A stretch of DNA of 64,000 nucleotides, from NCBI RefSeq assembly GCF_030381805.1, contig NZ_JAUDRH010000022.1, positions 1-64,000 on the forward strand, given 5' to 3'. This DNA is from Chlorogloeopsis sp. ULAP01 (lineage in GTDB: Bacteria > Cyanobacteriota > Cyanobacteriia > Cyanobacteriales > Nostocaceae). The position numbers and the translations under genes are program-made. A model generated the notes under the pieces. The model was given only the letters and a program-made list of their open reading frames with translations, searched no databases and was not told where the DNA came from. This document shows positions 1-6,853 of the stretch, piece by piece; within the stretch, counting starts at the first letter, position 1; the number at the start of each line of letters is the position of its first letter.

Positions 1-260
1 GGCGTAGACGCAAAGCGGTGAGGGGGTCGCAGTCTTGGCGGTTCCCGTCACGATTGCGAACCCCCGAACCTGTTCGTCGAAGACGTTCCCGAAGGGTAAG
101 GCTTCCCGTAAGGGTTGGGGGACTGCTGTACGCCAAGGGCGTTCCCTCCGGGTACCCGGAGGGTGGACGGGTCTCCCGGCATAAAGGAACTGGCGAACCC
201 GAAGGGCTTCAAGGTAGAGTACCCGAAGGAGGACGCCCAGACAAGGTGACGCGGAGATTA
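1..260. repeat. GC-rich REP-like palindromic repeats
   Basis: The block is clearly more GC-rich than its surroundings and is built of short inverted units such as TCCGGGTACCCGGA and repeated CCCGAAGGG/TTCCCG words. Such units are common between cyanobacterial genes. Related words (ACCCTGCGGGAAGG) occur near 18540 and 54595. An open frame runs through it on the plus strand, but its Arg/Gly/Pro-rich product is what translated palindromes give, so I do not call a gene. Confidence 0.6.
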
Positions 261-383
261 ATGTGTAGCAGAATTTTAGAGAATTGGTATAAAATAATGT
301 CCCAAAAATAAATTTGACTCTGAATGCTGTCAGATAAAATTTCACCTCAATTACTTTACTAATACCCTTGCAATAGCACTTTA

Positions 384-548
384 GCGATCGCATTCTTCTC
401 ACTAGTGCTTGGGATTTTCAATCGGGCGATCGCTTCCTAGACAGTTTTCTCTACTTGCTCTTACAGCAGAAACTGGTATTTGTATGTGAGCGATCGTCCC
501 AATACCCGATCGCTCATTTATAGGATAGTTTTGGTACACTTTCGGTAA
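384..548 (-). repeat. Conserved cassette leader, copy 1
   Basis: About 165 bp abutting the attC-like site at 543-629. It shares long near-identical stretches with 3892-4024 (for example CAGCAGAAACTGGTATTTGT) and, in shortened form, with 3018-3115. On the minus strand it lies immediately after the recombination end of the site, where a new cassette would begin. No coding sequence is seen inside it. At its far end it carries a GCGATCGC octamer. I infer a cassette 5' leader, possibly with a promoter. The cassette body has been lost or replaced below 384. Confidence 0.6.
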
Positions 549-629
549 CGACCAAGTTGAGCCGCCGCAGATAAATTGTGGCTCTTACCGATAACCTTGA
601 GGCGGTCGGCTCCAACGATTTGTTATGCC
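543..629 (-). other. attC-like recombination site A
   Basis: An 87-bp imperfect palindrome. The plus strand starts CGGTAAC and ends GTTATGC. The inner arms GTTGAGCCG (556-564) and CGGCTCCAAC (607-616) pair except for one extra C, the extrahelical-base pattern of integron attC sites. Read on the minus strand, the left half (GGCATAACAAATCGTTGGAG) and right half (GGCGGCTCAACTTGGTCGTT) resemble the LH and RH consensus of 59-base elements. The GTTRRRY core is degenerate (GTTACCG). Confidence 0.7.
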
Positions 630-691
630 GCGACAACACCAACTGCTTTAAGTGCCACAATATTAAGGTAACTTAAATTCCACCCAATTCT

Positions 692-907
692 ATGCAGGTT
701 AAGGATTTGACTATTGAAGAACTCAAACTCTTGATTCAAGAAACTGTTGCTGAAACTATCCAATCCTTGCTGATTGACCCCGACGAGGGGAGACAAGTTA
801 AGCCAGAGGTTAAGCAGCAACTCCTTAATTCTTTACATCGTACTCAAGCTGGAGAGCGTGGAATCTCGGCTGAGGAAGTTGCAAAGAAATTGGGCTTGAA
901 CTGGTAA
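692..907 (+). CDS. Putative antitoxin of a RelE/ParE-type pair
   Basis: A 71-residue, mostly helical, acidic protein with no close family I can name. It is called an antitoxin because its stop codon overlaps the start of a RelE/ParE-fold toxin by one base (TAATG at 905-909), the usual coupling of such pairs. The N-terminal half (LTIEELKLLIQETVAETI) is typical of short cyanobacterial antitoxins. The C-terminal part (GISAEEVAKKLGL) could be a small helix-turn-helix. It runs opposite to the cassette direction, so it probably has its own promoter in 630-690. Its expected role is toxin neutralisation and operon autoregulation. Confidence 0.65.
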   Translation: MQVKDLTIEELKLLIQETVAETIQSLLIDPDEGRQVKPEVKQQLLNSLHRTQAGERGISAEEVAKKLGLNW

Positions 908-1167
908 TGATCTACTACGTTGAATTTACGTCAGAAGCAACTGATGGCTTAGAGCAGCTTACCTCAACTATCCAACAACGTATTCTGAGTAAAATTCGTT
1001 GGCTTTCGGAAAATCTTGACAATTTGACTCCCCAAGCTCTGAGTGCTGATTTAAGTGGACTGTTTAAGCTCAGAGTTGGGGATTATCGAATCATCTACTC
1101 GTTTGATACTAACAATCAGCGCATCACGGTTCACAAAGTTGGACATCGCCGAGATGTTTACAACTGA
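907..1167 (+). CDS. RelE/ParE-superfamily toxin
   Basis: An 86-residue basic protein with the RelE/ParE toxin layout: N-terminal strand (YYVEFTSEA), two helices, then the conserved C-terminal strands LFKLRVGDYRIIYSFD and the ending HKVGHRRDVYN. In the RelE branch, such proteins cleave mRNA at the ribosome. In the ParE branch they poison gyrase. The KLRVGDYRIIY and GHRRDVY motifs fit the RelE/YafQ-like branch slightly better, but I cannot separate them from sequence alone. It is translationally coupled to the upstream antitoxin and lies in a cassette bounded on the minus strand by attC-like site A. Confidence 0.85.
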   Translation: MIYYVEFTSEATDGLEQLTSTIQQRILSKIRWLSENLDNLTPQALSADLSGLFKLRVGDYRIIYSFDTNNQRITVHKVGHRRDVYN

Positions 1168-1264
1168 TCATCTACAGTTCTACTCTGCATAAGCAAACGT
1201 AAGCCTTTGAGATTTACGCAAGACTCAACAAGTTTGAGGAAATCTTTCGCGATAGCTTGCGATC

Positions 1265-1345
1265 GCTTAACTGTGAACACCTACAAGTAACTTCCCCACA
1301 AGGATTTTTCAGTCTAAAGTTCGCGCTCACTGGACAAAGTTATGC
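1265..1345 (-). other. Weak, degenerate attC candidate
   Basis: GCTTAAC (1265-1271) fits RYYYAAC exactly, and GTTATGC (1339-1345) repeats the end of site A, with 81 bp between the outer ends. The inner arms pair poorly, so this is either a decayed site or chance. The 283-bp gap 1168-1450 shows no gene. Confidence 0.25.
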
Positions 1346-1450
1346 CGCCGCAATTGTCTCCTTACTCTGACTTCAAATTTTTCTTACGTTGACTGATTAC
1401 TCTGAAAGAGTCAAACTTCTGCTTAACTGGAACGTTAGACAAAAAGACTT

Positions 1451-2014
1451 TCAACTGTCCGCTCCATCGTGTTGTTGTGCTGCAATCCCCCACTCAGGGC
1501 GTTTTGCCCACTCTTCTGCTTGTTCAAGTAAGTCTAATACCAGCTGCGCCTTCTGATTTGAGTACGCCAGAAGTTGATTGTATCCTGCAATGATCGTCGT
1601 CCGCTTATGCTGCTCATAACGTTGTCTTGCTTCAGGGTGGCATCGTAAATAGTCACGCAACAATAGATTATCTCTCCACAATTTGCTGCCCCACTCTACT
1701 GCACCGAGATTAAATGCTGAGGGTTTCCGCTTGCGAAAATACAGTCTTCCGCACACGTCAGCCTCACCAAAATATTCATAGCCGATTTGCTCAAATGCTT
1801 GGATCGCGTCATCGGGTATTGGGTACTGCTTTAATCCCACCAAAATGTCCACAACTGGTTTCGCCGCTAATCCTGGAACTGCCGTGCTACCGAAATGTTC
1901 GAGCTCAACGATCAAATCCTCGACCGCTCTCAGAATAACTGCTTTTTCTTCCTCAAATCTTTGTACCCAAGTAGGGTCATAGTTACAAATGATAATCGGC
2001 TCGTCAATCTGCAT
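1451..2014 (-). CDS. GrpB/UPF0157 family protein
   Basis: A 187-residue member of the GrpB (UPF0157) family, which has a nucleotidyltransferase-like fold and is sometimes fused to dephospho-CoA kinase. Its biochemical role is not settled. Family motifs seen are IIICNYDPTW near the N terminus, EHFGSTAVPGLAAKPVVDIL at about residues 38-57, and LRDYLRCHPEARQRYEQHK. The last ten residues (AAQQHDGADS) are encoded by the left half of an attC-like site (core GTTGTGC at 1474-1480), so the ORF runs into the recombination site. No matching right half is evident downstream, suggesting that this cassette end has been rearranged. Confidence 0.85.
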   Translation of the reverse strand: MQIDEPIIICNYDPTWVQRFEEEKAVILRAVEDLIVELEHFGSTAVPGLAAKPVVDILVGLKQYPIPDDAIQAFEQIGYEYFGEADVCGRLYFRKRKPSAFNLGAVEWGSKLWRDNLLLRDYLRCHPEARQRYEQHKRTTIIAGYNQLLAYSNQKAQLVLDLLEQAEEWAKRPEWGIAAQQHDGADS

Positions 2015-2132
2015 TTGAAATTTGGCTCAAACAGAGAGAATAACGCCCCCACGAACAACGTCGCAACATCCCTATCTTTCACTCTAACCGATTACCTTCA
2101 AACTACTGCCTCCACCAATTTCTTTGCGGCAC

Positions 2133-3016
2133 AACTATTTATTAGACGGAAAGTTTCCGTCTATCACCCCAGCCGATCCAGTCAAATAAGGCTTTACAGG
2201 TATTTTAGTCATAATATCAAGAAAATTTACGGATATGATCAATATCCACTTATTATACAGAAACTTTCCAGATCACTACCTGATTTGGGGTGGATATCAA
2301 CAACTTTTCTAACTATCACCCTTTTTTGGGTAATGGACGGAATTATTCGGCATATTTACCTGATTTTGCACATAAGTACAAGCCTTTCAGTATATTCATC
2401 GCTGATATCCAGAAATTTTCTGCATAACATCCAAATTAGAACATTAGATGGAATTTTTCACCGATATTCTTCTTTATGGAACAACGCCCCAAAAAGCTGA
2501 TGGAACAAAGTCCTCTTTAAAGCAAGGACTAAAGTCCTTACTACAAAAAAGTTTTATACATGATGTAAGAAGAGAGTTTCTACTGCTTCACCGCCTTCAT
2601 CGATAAACCAATCCGCTTCAATTTCTCGTTAACTTCCAAGACTCGCACTTTCACAACTTGTCCCACCTTCACGACTTTCTTGGGATCGTCCACAAATCTG
2701 TCCGCAAGTTGGGAGATATGCACTAAACCATCCTGATGAACGCCAATATCAACAAATGCACCAAAGTTGGCAACATTCGTGACTATTCCCTCTAATTCCA
2801 TCCCCACTTTTAAATCGGAAATTTCTTTGATTCCTTCTTTAAAGGTGGCATATTTAAACTCGGCGCGGGGATCTCTGCCTGGTTTTTCTAGTTCCTTGAG
2901 GATGTCGCGCAATGTGGGTTCGCCGACGGTATCGGTGACATATTTTTTTAGGTTTGCTTTTTTGAGTTTCTCGGCAATTTGCGTGACTTGTTGTAAGGGT
3001 ACATTTAAGTCGGTGG
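2133..3016. repeat. 884-bp duplication of the tex 3' end and flank, copy 1
   Basis: This segment is nearly identical, in the same orientation, to 10640-11523 (offset 8507). I see two substitutions near the left end (2148 and 2153) and none in the stretches compared elsewhere. It carries the last ~145 codons of tex plus ~450 bp of downstream spacer. The left edge lies ten bases before a 21-bp palindrome (2143-2163). The right edge falls in a GCGATCGC-like octamer, where tex sequence switches to the cassette leader. Confidence 0.92.
2580..3016 (-). pseudogene. Truncated tex copy (S1 RNA-binding end)
   Basis: The 3' third of tex, duplicated from the intact gene at 11087-13246. It lacks the helix-turn-helix, YqgF and helix-hairpin-helix parts and has no start codon at the junction: upstream in frame the leader gives a stop (TAG). 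An internal ATG at 2912 could give a 110-residue protein consisting essentially of the intact S1 domain (for example VTNVANFGAFVDIGVHQDGL). Whether that is made is unknown. The near-identity to the parent shows either recent origin or ongoing gene conversion. Confidence 0.88.
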
Positions 3017-3017
3017 T

Positions 3018-3115
3018 GATCGCATTCTTCTCCTAGTGCTTGGGATTTTCAATTGAGCGATCAGGTACTGCTGCGATCGTTCATTTGTAGCACAGTTTTG
3101 GTAAACTCTCGGTAA
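3018..3115 (-). repeat. Conserved cassette leader, copy 2 (shortened)
   Basis: Shares TAGTGCTTGGGATTTTCAAT and the attC-proximal GTTTTGGTAAAC part with copies 1 and 3, but lacks about 70 internal bases. On the minus strand it follows attC-like site B and is then cut by the tex duplication at a GATCGC junction near 3017-3023. Confidence 0.55.
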
Positions 3116-3194
3116 CGACCAAGTTGAGCAGCGACCAATATCATTGAAAAGAAGCAGAAAAGGTTTGGTTCACCACCCCAACGACTTGTTAGCT
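3110..3194 (-). other. attC-like recombination site B
   Basis: An 85-bp site, plus-strand ends CGGTAAC (3110-3116) and GTTAGCT (3188-3194). The right half (GACCAAGTTGAGCAGCG) is almost the same as in site A. The stop codon of the doc-like toxin gene (3189-3191) is the TAA of the left outer box, as in compact integron cassettes. Confidence 0.68.
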
Positions 3195-3572
3195 GGCGGT
3201 TGTGTTCCGCTGCAACCATTCTACAAATGCCTCGCGCCCCAGCTCACCCGATGCGATCGCCAACACCACACGCTCTTGCTCATCCACAGAGGCGTTAATT
3301 TCTATTCCATTCAGAACAAGAAAAGTCTCTGTCGCAGCATGACCTGTACGTTTGTTTCCATCTACAAATGGATGGTTCATGATGATAGAAAACCCTAATG
3401 CTGCTGCTTTCTCAAGCAAGCTTGGGTACAGTTCTTCTCCACCAAACGTCATTCGGGGTTGAGCGATGGCTGACTCCAACAACCCTACATCTCGGATACC
3501 GAATGCTCCACCGGATTGCTCAATGACTCTACGATGTAGTTCTAACACCTCGATTAACGTCAGAAAACGCAT
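3189..3572 (-). CDS. doc: Doc-type Fic-fold toxin
   Basis: A 127-residue death-on-curing protein. The Fic-superfamily signature reads HPFVDGNKRTG at about residues 66-76, with the His, Asp, Asn, Lys and Arg of the Doc active site in place. Doc of phage P1 phosphorylates EF-Tu and stops translation. That activity is inferred here from family. Length is normal for Doc. The start ATG overlaps the antitoxin stop by one base (TAATG), and the stop codon lies inside attC-like site B. Together with its antitoxin it forms a ~0.9-kb cassette. Stabilising an array is a commonly proposed job for such pairs. Confidence 0.9.
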   Translation of the reverse strand: MRFLTLIEVLELHRRVIEQSGGAFGIRDVGLLESAIAQPRMTFGGEELYPSLLEKAAALGFSIIMNHPFVDGNKRTGHAATETFLVLNGIEINASVDEQERVVLAIASGELGREAFVEWLQRNTTAS

Positions 3573-3769
3573 TATGCTAAACGCCGATACAATTCAGCAT
3601 TTTTTGTCAGCACATAATTGGCTGCATCAACAAACTCGCTCTTTTGAGAATTGAGCCAATCCTCCAAACTGACCTTTAATAGGACTTCAAGCGTAATGCC
3701 ATACACTGCTGCCAAATCTTGTAGCTTTTGAAATTGGCTATCTGAAAGATCAATGGTGATAGAAGCCAC
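3572..3769 (-). CDS. Antitoxin partner of the Doc-like toxin
   Basis: A 65-residue protein starting ITIDLSDSQFQKLQDLA, a beta strand plus helix typical of ribbon-helix-helix antitoxins, ending in a region (FVDAANYVLTKNAELYRRLA) that probably wraps the toxin. It starts at GTG with AGGAGA nine bases upstream. The spacer between contains a GCGATCGC octamer. The AGGAGA/GCGATCGC arrangement also appears at the far ends of the leader copies at 384 and 3018, where the antitoxin gene is absent. It should repress its own operon and neutralise the toxin. Confidence 0.8.
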   Translation of the reverse strand: MASITIDLSDSQFQKLQDLAAVYGITLEVLLKVSLEDWLNSQKSEFVDAANYVLTKNAELYRRLA

Positions 3770-3891
3770 AGCGATCGCTCTCCTAGTGTTTCTGAGTCAA
3801 GTTTAACATTCGCATCTGACCGATAACCTCTTTGTACAGACCCAACCCAGGAGCCGATCATCCGTCCAGCAGCTTTTGAGCGAGCAAAAGG

Positions 3892-4024
3892 TTTTCACTT
3901 GGGCGATCGCTTCCCAGACAGTTTTCTCCACTCGCTCTTACAGCAGAAACTGGTATTTGTATCTGGGCGATGGGTATTGCTGTAATCGCTCGTCTGTATA
4001 ATAGTTTTGGTAAACTTTCGGTAA
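3892..4024 (-). repeat. Conserved cassette leader, copy 3
   Basis: The only copy still in front of a complete cassette gene pair (antitoxin and Doc). It matches copy 1 over the whole central stretch, including ACAGTTTTCTC and CAGCAGAAACTGGTATTTGT. It abuts the recombination end of site C. AT-rich words near the site (TTTACC, TATTATACAG on the minus strand) could belong to a promoter, but I cannot define one firmly. Confidence 0.58.
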
Positions 4025-4106
4025 CGGTCGTGCTCACCGGACATGGACAACCTCTCGAACTTAACGAAGAAGACTGGCACGTTCCGCTGCAACACGATTG
4101 TTAGCC
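4019..4106 (-). other. attC-like recombination site C
   Basis: An 88-bp site with plus-strand ends CGGTAAC (4019-4025) and GTTAGCC (4100-4106). Inner arms are CGTGCTCACCGGAC and GTTCCGCTGCAACACG, pairing with interruptions. The methyltransferase gene ends 16 bp before it on the minus strand, the expected gene-then-attC order. Confidence 0.7.
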
Positions 4107-4121
4107 GCACCGAATATCGAC

Positions 4122-4826
4122 TCAAATCTCATACCGCCGCCATACCCACGCGAAACTGATTGGTACGTCACGATAGACCGACCAACTTGGCTTCGTCTCT
4201 ATCCAACGATCATCGATGACCTGTTCGCGTAATTCGGTCAATTGCCAGCCTGCCGCGAGTGCCGCCTGTGCATGGTCGGACAACAGATGGATGTGCGTCT
4301 CGATTGCGACTGGCTCCCCATTGGCTCCTTGGAAGTGCGTAGGCATACCTGTCGCCATGATGAAGAATGGATGAAAGCCAACAAGCACATACGTCGCACC
4401 ACGTCGGGCAAGCCGTGCTGCTTCCGCGTACAACGGTGCAAGTTCAGCAAGATGTTCGTCAACGAGGCACGTCACGATCAAGTCGTAACTAGCTGTTGGC
4501 AGTCCGGTCGTGCAAACATCCGCCACGCGGAGGGACGCGAACACGTCCCGTTTGCGAGCCTGATCCAGCATCTCGGACGTGGCATCGACACCATCGATCT
4601 CCCGTACGCCCTTTCTCGCTAGCCATGCGGCCGTGCGTCCCGTTCCGCAGCCAAGATCCGCGCAACGCTCGACGGCACTCCACTTGACGCTTTGGATCTG
4701 GTCGAGCAACCACAGATCCATGTCACGCTTTACGGTGTCCTCGTAGGTCGCAGCCCATTGAGCGTAGCCTTCACGCGCCGCTACAGTTCGGTAGTTGCGT
4801 CGATCAAATGTAGAGAAACGCGGCAT
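4122..4826 (-). CDS. Class I SAM-dependent methyltransferase
   Basis: A 234-residue Rossmann-fold methyltransferase. Motif I is CADLGCGTGRTAAWLARKG at about residues 56-74, followed by the acidic SAM-ribose residue in DGVDATSEMLDQARKR. The substrate cannot be read from sequence. It is clearly more GC-rich than neighbouring genes, with GC-ending codons, pointing to transfer from a high-GC donor. An AGGAG ribosome site precedes the ATG. It lies alone in an 836-bp unit between attC-like sites D and C, the classic single-gene cassette layout. Natural-product or small-molecule methylation is possible but not shown. Confidence 0.85.
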   Translation of the reverse strand: MPRFSTFDRRNYRTVAAREGYAQWAATYEDTVKRDMDLWLLDQIQSVKWSAVERCADLGCGTGRTAAWLARKGVREIDGVDATSEMLDQARKRDVFASLRVADVCTTGLPTASYDLIVTCLVDEHLAELAPLYAEAARLARRGATYVLVGFHPFFIMATGMPTHFQGANGEPVAIETHIHLLSDHAQAALAAGWQLTELREQVIDDRWIETKPSWSVYRDVPISFAWVWRRYEI

Positions 4827-4854
4827 ACGAAACTCCTTCTAATGTGCTTTGGGC

Positions 4855-4940
4855 GGCTAACGGTAGAGGCCAGCGGCGGCTAGTAGTCTTGAACTCCTAC
4901 CAACAGCTTTTATTCCGTCCGCTGCACCGCAGTGTTGGGC
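4855..4940 (-). other. attC-like recombination site D
   Basis: An 86-bp site with plus-strand ends GGCTAAC (4855-4861) and GTTGGGC (4934-4940). Read on the minus strand, the left outer box GCCCAAC fits RYYYAAC exactly. Arms are GGCCAGCGGCGG and CCGTCCGCTGCACC. The antitoxin gene ends inside the site at 4910. Confidence 0.75.
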
Positions 4941-5155
4941 TGCTGGCGCTGTGCAACCTGAATTAACAGTCGTAATGCTTCATTTACTGCTGCATCATTA
5001 GGGAAAGCTTGGGCAACATCGGGATCTAGAAGCACTAAGTTTGTCCCTGTGCGATATCGCTCAACATACTTACCCCTAACACCTCCCTGTATGTGGGAAA
5101 AATCGTACTCAGAGCATAATTCATCTTCTATTTCGCTCTCAACTTCCTTCTTCAT
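4910..5155 (-). CDS. BrnA-like antitoxin
   Basis: An 81-residue protein if started at the ATG at 5155, which has AGGAGG six bases upstream and overlaps the BrnT stop by 17 bp. A longer frame to 5191 exists but lacks such a site. The middle (YDFSHIQGGVRGKYVERY) matches a cyanobacterial antitoxin type regularly paired with BrnT. The C-terminal LDPDVAQAFPNDAAVNEALR is RHH-like. The final residues PNTAVQRTE are encoded by the left half of attC-like site D, so its natural stop has been lost into the site. It should neutralise BrnT and bind the operon promoter. Confidence 0.85.
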   Translation of the reverse strand: MKKEVESEIEDELCSEYDFSHIQGGVRGKYVERYRTGTNLVLLDPDVAQAFPNDAAVNEALRLLIQVAQRQQPNTAVQRTE

Positions 5156-5414
5156 AGAACCTCCTTTCCTGCCGAGTTGCTTTTCGGGCACTTATGATTC
5201 GTACTTTTTCTCCTCGATCGGTATGTGCGACAACTAAAAGCTGTCCAAACCGAGATATACCAATGATAACGTAGCGGTTTTCTCCAATAGAATGATCAGG
5301 ATCAGGGAAGGTTACGGATAGAGAGTCATTAAATACAGTTGAAGCCTCCTGAAAAGAAACACCATGCTTCTCAATGTTTAGTTCTGCTTTGTCTGGGTTC
5401 CATTCAAATTCCAT
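5139..5414 (-). CDS. brnT: BrnT family toxin
   Basis: A 91-residue RelE-fold ribonuclease of the BrnT family. Conserved features seen are the start EFEWNPDKAELNIEKHGVSF, the central FPDPDHSIGENRYVIIG, and the C-terminal RIISARKATRQERRFYEE. BrnT of Brucella is an RNase that arrests growth and is inhibited by BrnA. The toxin precedes the antitoxin, the usual BrnTA order, and the genes overlap. Together they form the promoter-distal end of a multi-gene cassette between sites E and D. Confidence 0.92.
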   Translation of the reverse strand: MEFEWNPDKAELNIEKHGVSFQEASTVFNDSLSVTFPDPDHSIGENRYVIIGISRFGQLLVVAHTDRGEKVRIISARKATRQERRFYEEGS

Positions 5415-5475
5415 ATGTAGAACTCTTCTTAATCTTTACAGGCAACCACAGGAGTCACAGAGGCATGAAAAGAAC

Positions 5476-6204
5476 TTAACGTCTCAACTCCGCTAGTTGA
5501 ATTAACTCGTCTACTACTAGACGTACTCCCAAACGAATTTTTTCTAAATCAGCGCGAACAGCGTTGTAGCGTCTATTATGAGCTGATCGATCTCCAATAG
5601 CTTTTAATTCCCGTAAAACCAATTTTGTTTTGCGCCCCAACGAAAGTCTACTTTTATCAACAGCATCACCAATAATTCCTGACAACATAAAATAATTGCC
5701 ATCAGAATCAGATATACGAGCTTGAGTTTTATCATGCTCGTAGCACTCAATTAAAAGTGTTTCAACTAACCGACGAAGAAGAACTGATGCACCGTCATAA
5801 AATCCGTATTGAAAGCAACCGTTTACTTGAAAAGCAATCTTTTCAATATAGCCTCTTGTATTCTTCCAGATTGCTTCTGGTAAATAGCTATGCTCTAAAT
5901 CAACATCAGCAGCTACACCCTCTAGAATTGGTATAAGCCAGCCCTTAATCGTATCGCGCTCGGTTGGCTTGAGCTTAAACCCAGCCTTGCTCTTAAGTGT
6001 AAGTTTGATTTTCGCAATCGCTTCCTCAAGCTGGGTTGGGTTAGGATTGCCAAGTCCAGCAGTATAAATGGTACGTGCGAGTGTACTCGCTTTCATACAT
6101 ATGCCTGGGTTTTGACAGTCATGGAACCATAAAATAGCTAAAGCACGTTGAGCATTTGAAAGTTCAAGCTGATTGAGTCGAATGCAAAAATCTTCTAGAT
6201 CCAT
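5476..6204 (-). CDS. Uncharacterised protein with DUF4145-like C-terminal part
   Basis: A 242-residue, mostly helical protein. The C-terminal half (ASVLLRRLVETLLIECYEH, LKAIGDRSAHNRRYNAVRAD) resembles the DUF4145 / HEPN-like helical fold seen in proteins associated with restriction and defence genes. The RSAHNR segment is reminiscent of an RX4-6H motif but is not a clear match. The N-terminal half is a helical region with a possible winged helix (STLARTIYTAGLGNPNPTQLEEAIAK). It starts 10 bp after the stop of the 212-residue gene, so the two form an operon. Function is unknown. I cannot exclude that it only senses or regulates. Confidence 0.6.
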   Translation of the reverse strand: MDLEDFCIRLNQLELSNAQRALAILWFHDCQNPGICMKASTLARTIYTAGLGNPNPTQLEEAIAKIKLTLKSKAGFKLKPTERDTIKGWLIPILEGVAADVDLEHSYLPEAIWKNTRGYIEKIAFQVNGCFQYGFYDGASVLLRRLVETLLIECYEHDKTQARISDSDGNYFMLSGIIGDAVDKSRLSLGRKTKLVLRELKAIGDRSAHNRRYNAVRADLEKIRLGVRLVVDELIQLAELRR

Positions 6205-6214
6205 TTATATTTTA

Positions 6215-6853
6215 CTAACCCTTTTTGTTGCTAGAAGCAGGTAGGTCATGCTCAACTAAATTTTCACCGTGGTTAGTAATCTTGACATTGCCCCGTTCCG
6301 AGGTATCAACCCATCCTCTACGTTTTGCAGTATCCCGAATAGTTTGAGGCATATGTTTTGGAGTTTTGCGCTCAACATCCTTGAAACAGGTAAACACATG
6401 CTCTGGCCTTACCTTGTCTAGCTCCAGAACTCGCTTTAGATAGTAAACTGCGACCGTAACAGCTTGTTCTTGAGTAGATGGCTTTTTCTGGGCATAGAAA
6501 TCCCTGAACCACGGCTTGTCTTCTGGTCGCAAATTCAAATCCTTCACTATTGACATGATGGGAGGCTTGGACGAACTTTTCTTAGGTTTCGATTTCGCAG
6601 CCACATTAGACGGAGGAGGATTGTCCTCTTCATCCTCAACATCAACCTCAGAATCTAGTTCTTCGAGAAGCTCGTCTTCATCAATAGGATTTGCAGAGGC
6701 AGGTAAAACCTGAATAATCTTTGTTGGAGCGGACTGAAAAATTTTGTTGGCTGCTACGTTGATCGCTTGCAAACCTTCTTGAATAGTTTCATCGTCACCC
6801 TCAACCTCTGCGAAAAAAACGCGGATGCGCCCACGACCACCATTTTCTGCCAT
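6215..6853 (-). CDS. Uncharacterised protein with acidic linker and C-terminal domain
   Basis: A 212-residue protein not assigned to a named family. Residues 1-50 form a predicted alpha/beta unit (IRVFFAEVEGDDETI). Residues 55-80 are very acidic (EDELLEELDSEVDVEDEEDN), then a Pro/Ser/Lys linker. The C-terminal ~115 residues look like paired winged helices (WFRDFYAQKKPSTQEQ, RRGWVDTSERGNVKITNHGE, ending VEHDLP). This C-terminal type recurs beside uncharacterised accessory genes. The first half may be a ruler or oligomerisation domain. It is the lead gene of a two-gene module with the DUF4145-like gene. Confidence 0.6.
   Translation of the reverse strand: MAENGGRGRIRVFFAEVEGDDETIQEGLQAINVAANKIFQSAPTKIIQVLPASANPIDEDELLEELDSEVDVEDEEDNPPPSNVAAKSKPKKSSSKPPIMSIVKDLNLRPEDKPWFRDFYAQKKPSTQEQAVTVAVYYLKRVLELDKVRPEHVFTCFKDVERKTPKHMPQTIRDTAKRRGWVDTSERGNVKITNHGENLVEHDLPASSNKKG

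Noticed and set aside
18..311. Plus-strand open frame of 97 codons over the GC-rich repeats
   Set aside because: Its product is Arg/Gly/Pro-rich and follows the palindromic repeat units. No ribosome site or domain is seen.
2143..2163. 21-bp palindrome as the end of an insertion sequence
   Set aside because: No matching inverted end, transposase or target duplication was found. It simply lies near the edge of the tex duplication.
1895..2500. Plus-strand frame of 201 codons overlapping grpB and the tex repeat
   Set aside because: It begins antisense in grpB and runs through a non-coding duplicated spacer. The part from the repeat is also present at 10792-11007, so its presence twice is due to duplication, not selection.
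4242..4713. Several open frames on both strands inside the methyltransferase gene
   Set aside because: High-GC genes leave long alternative frames. Only one frame has a SAM motif and a ribosome site.
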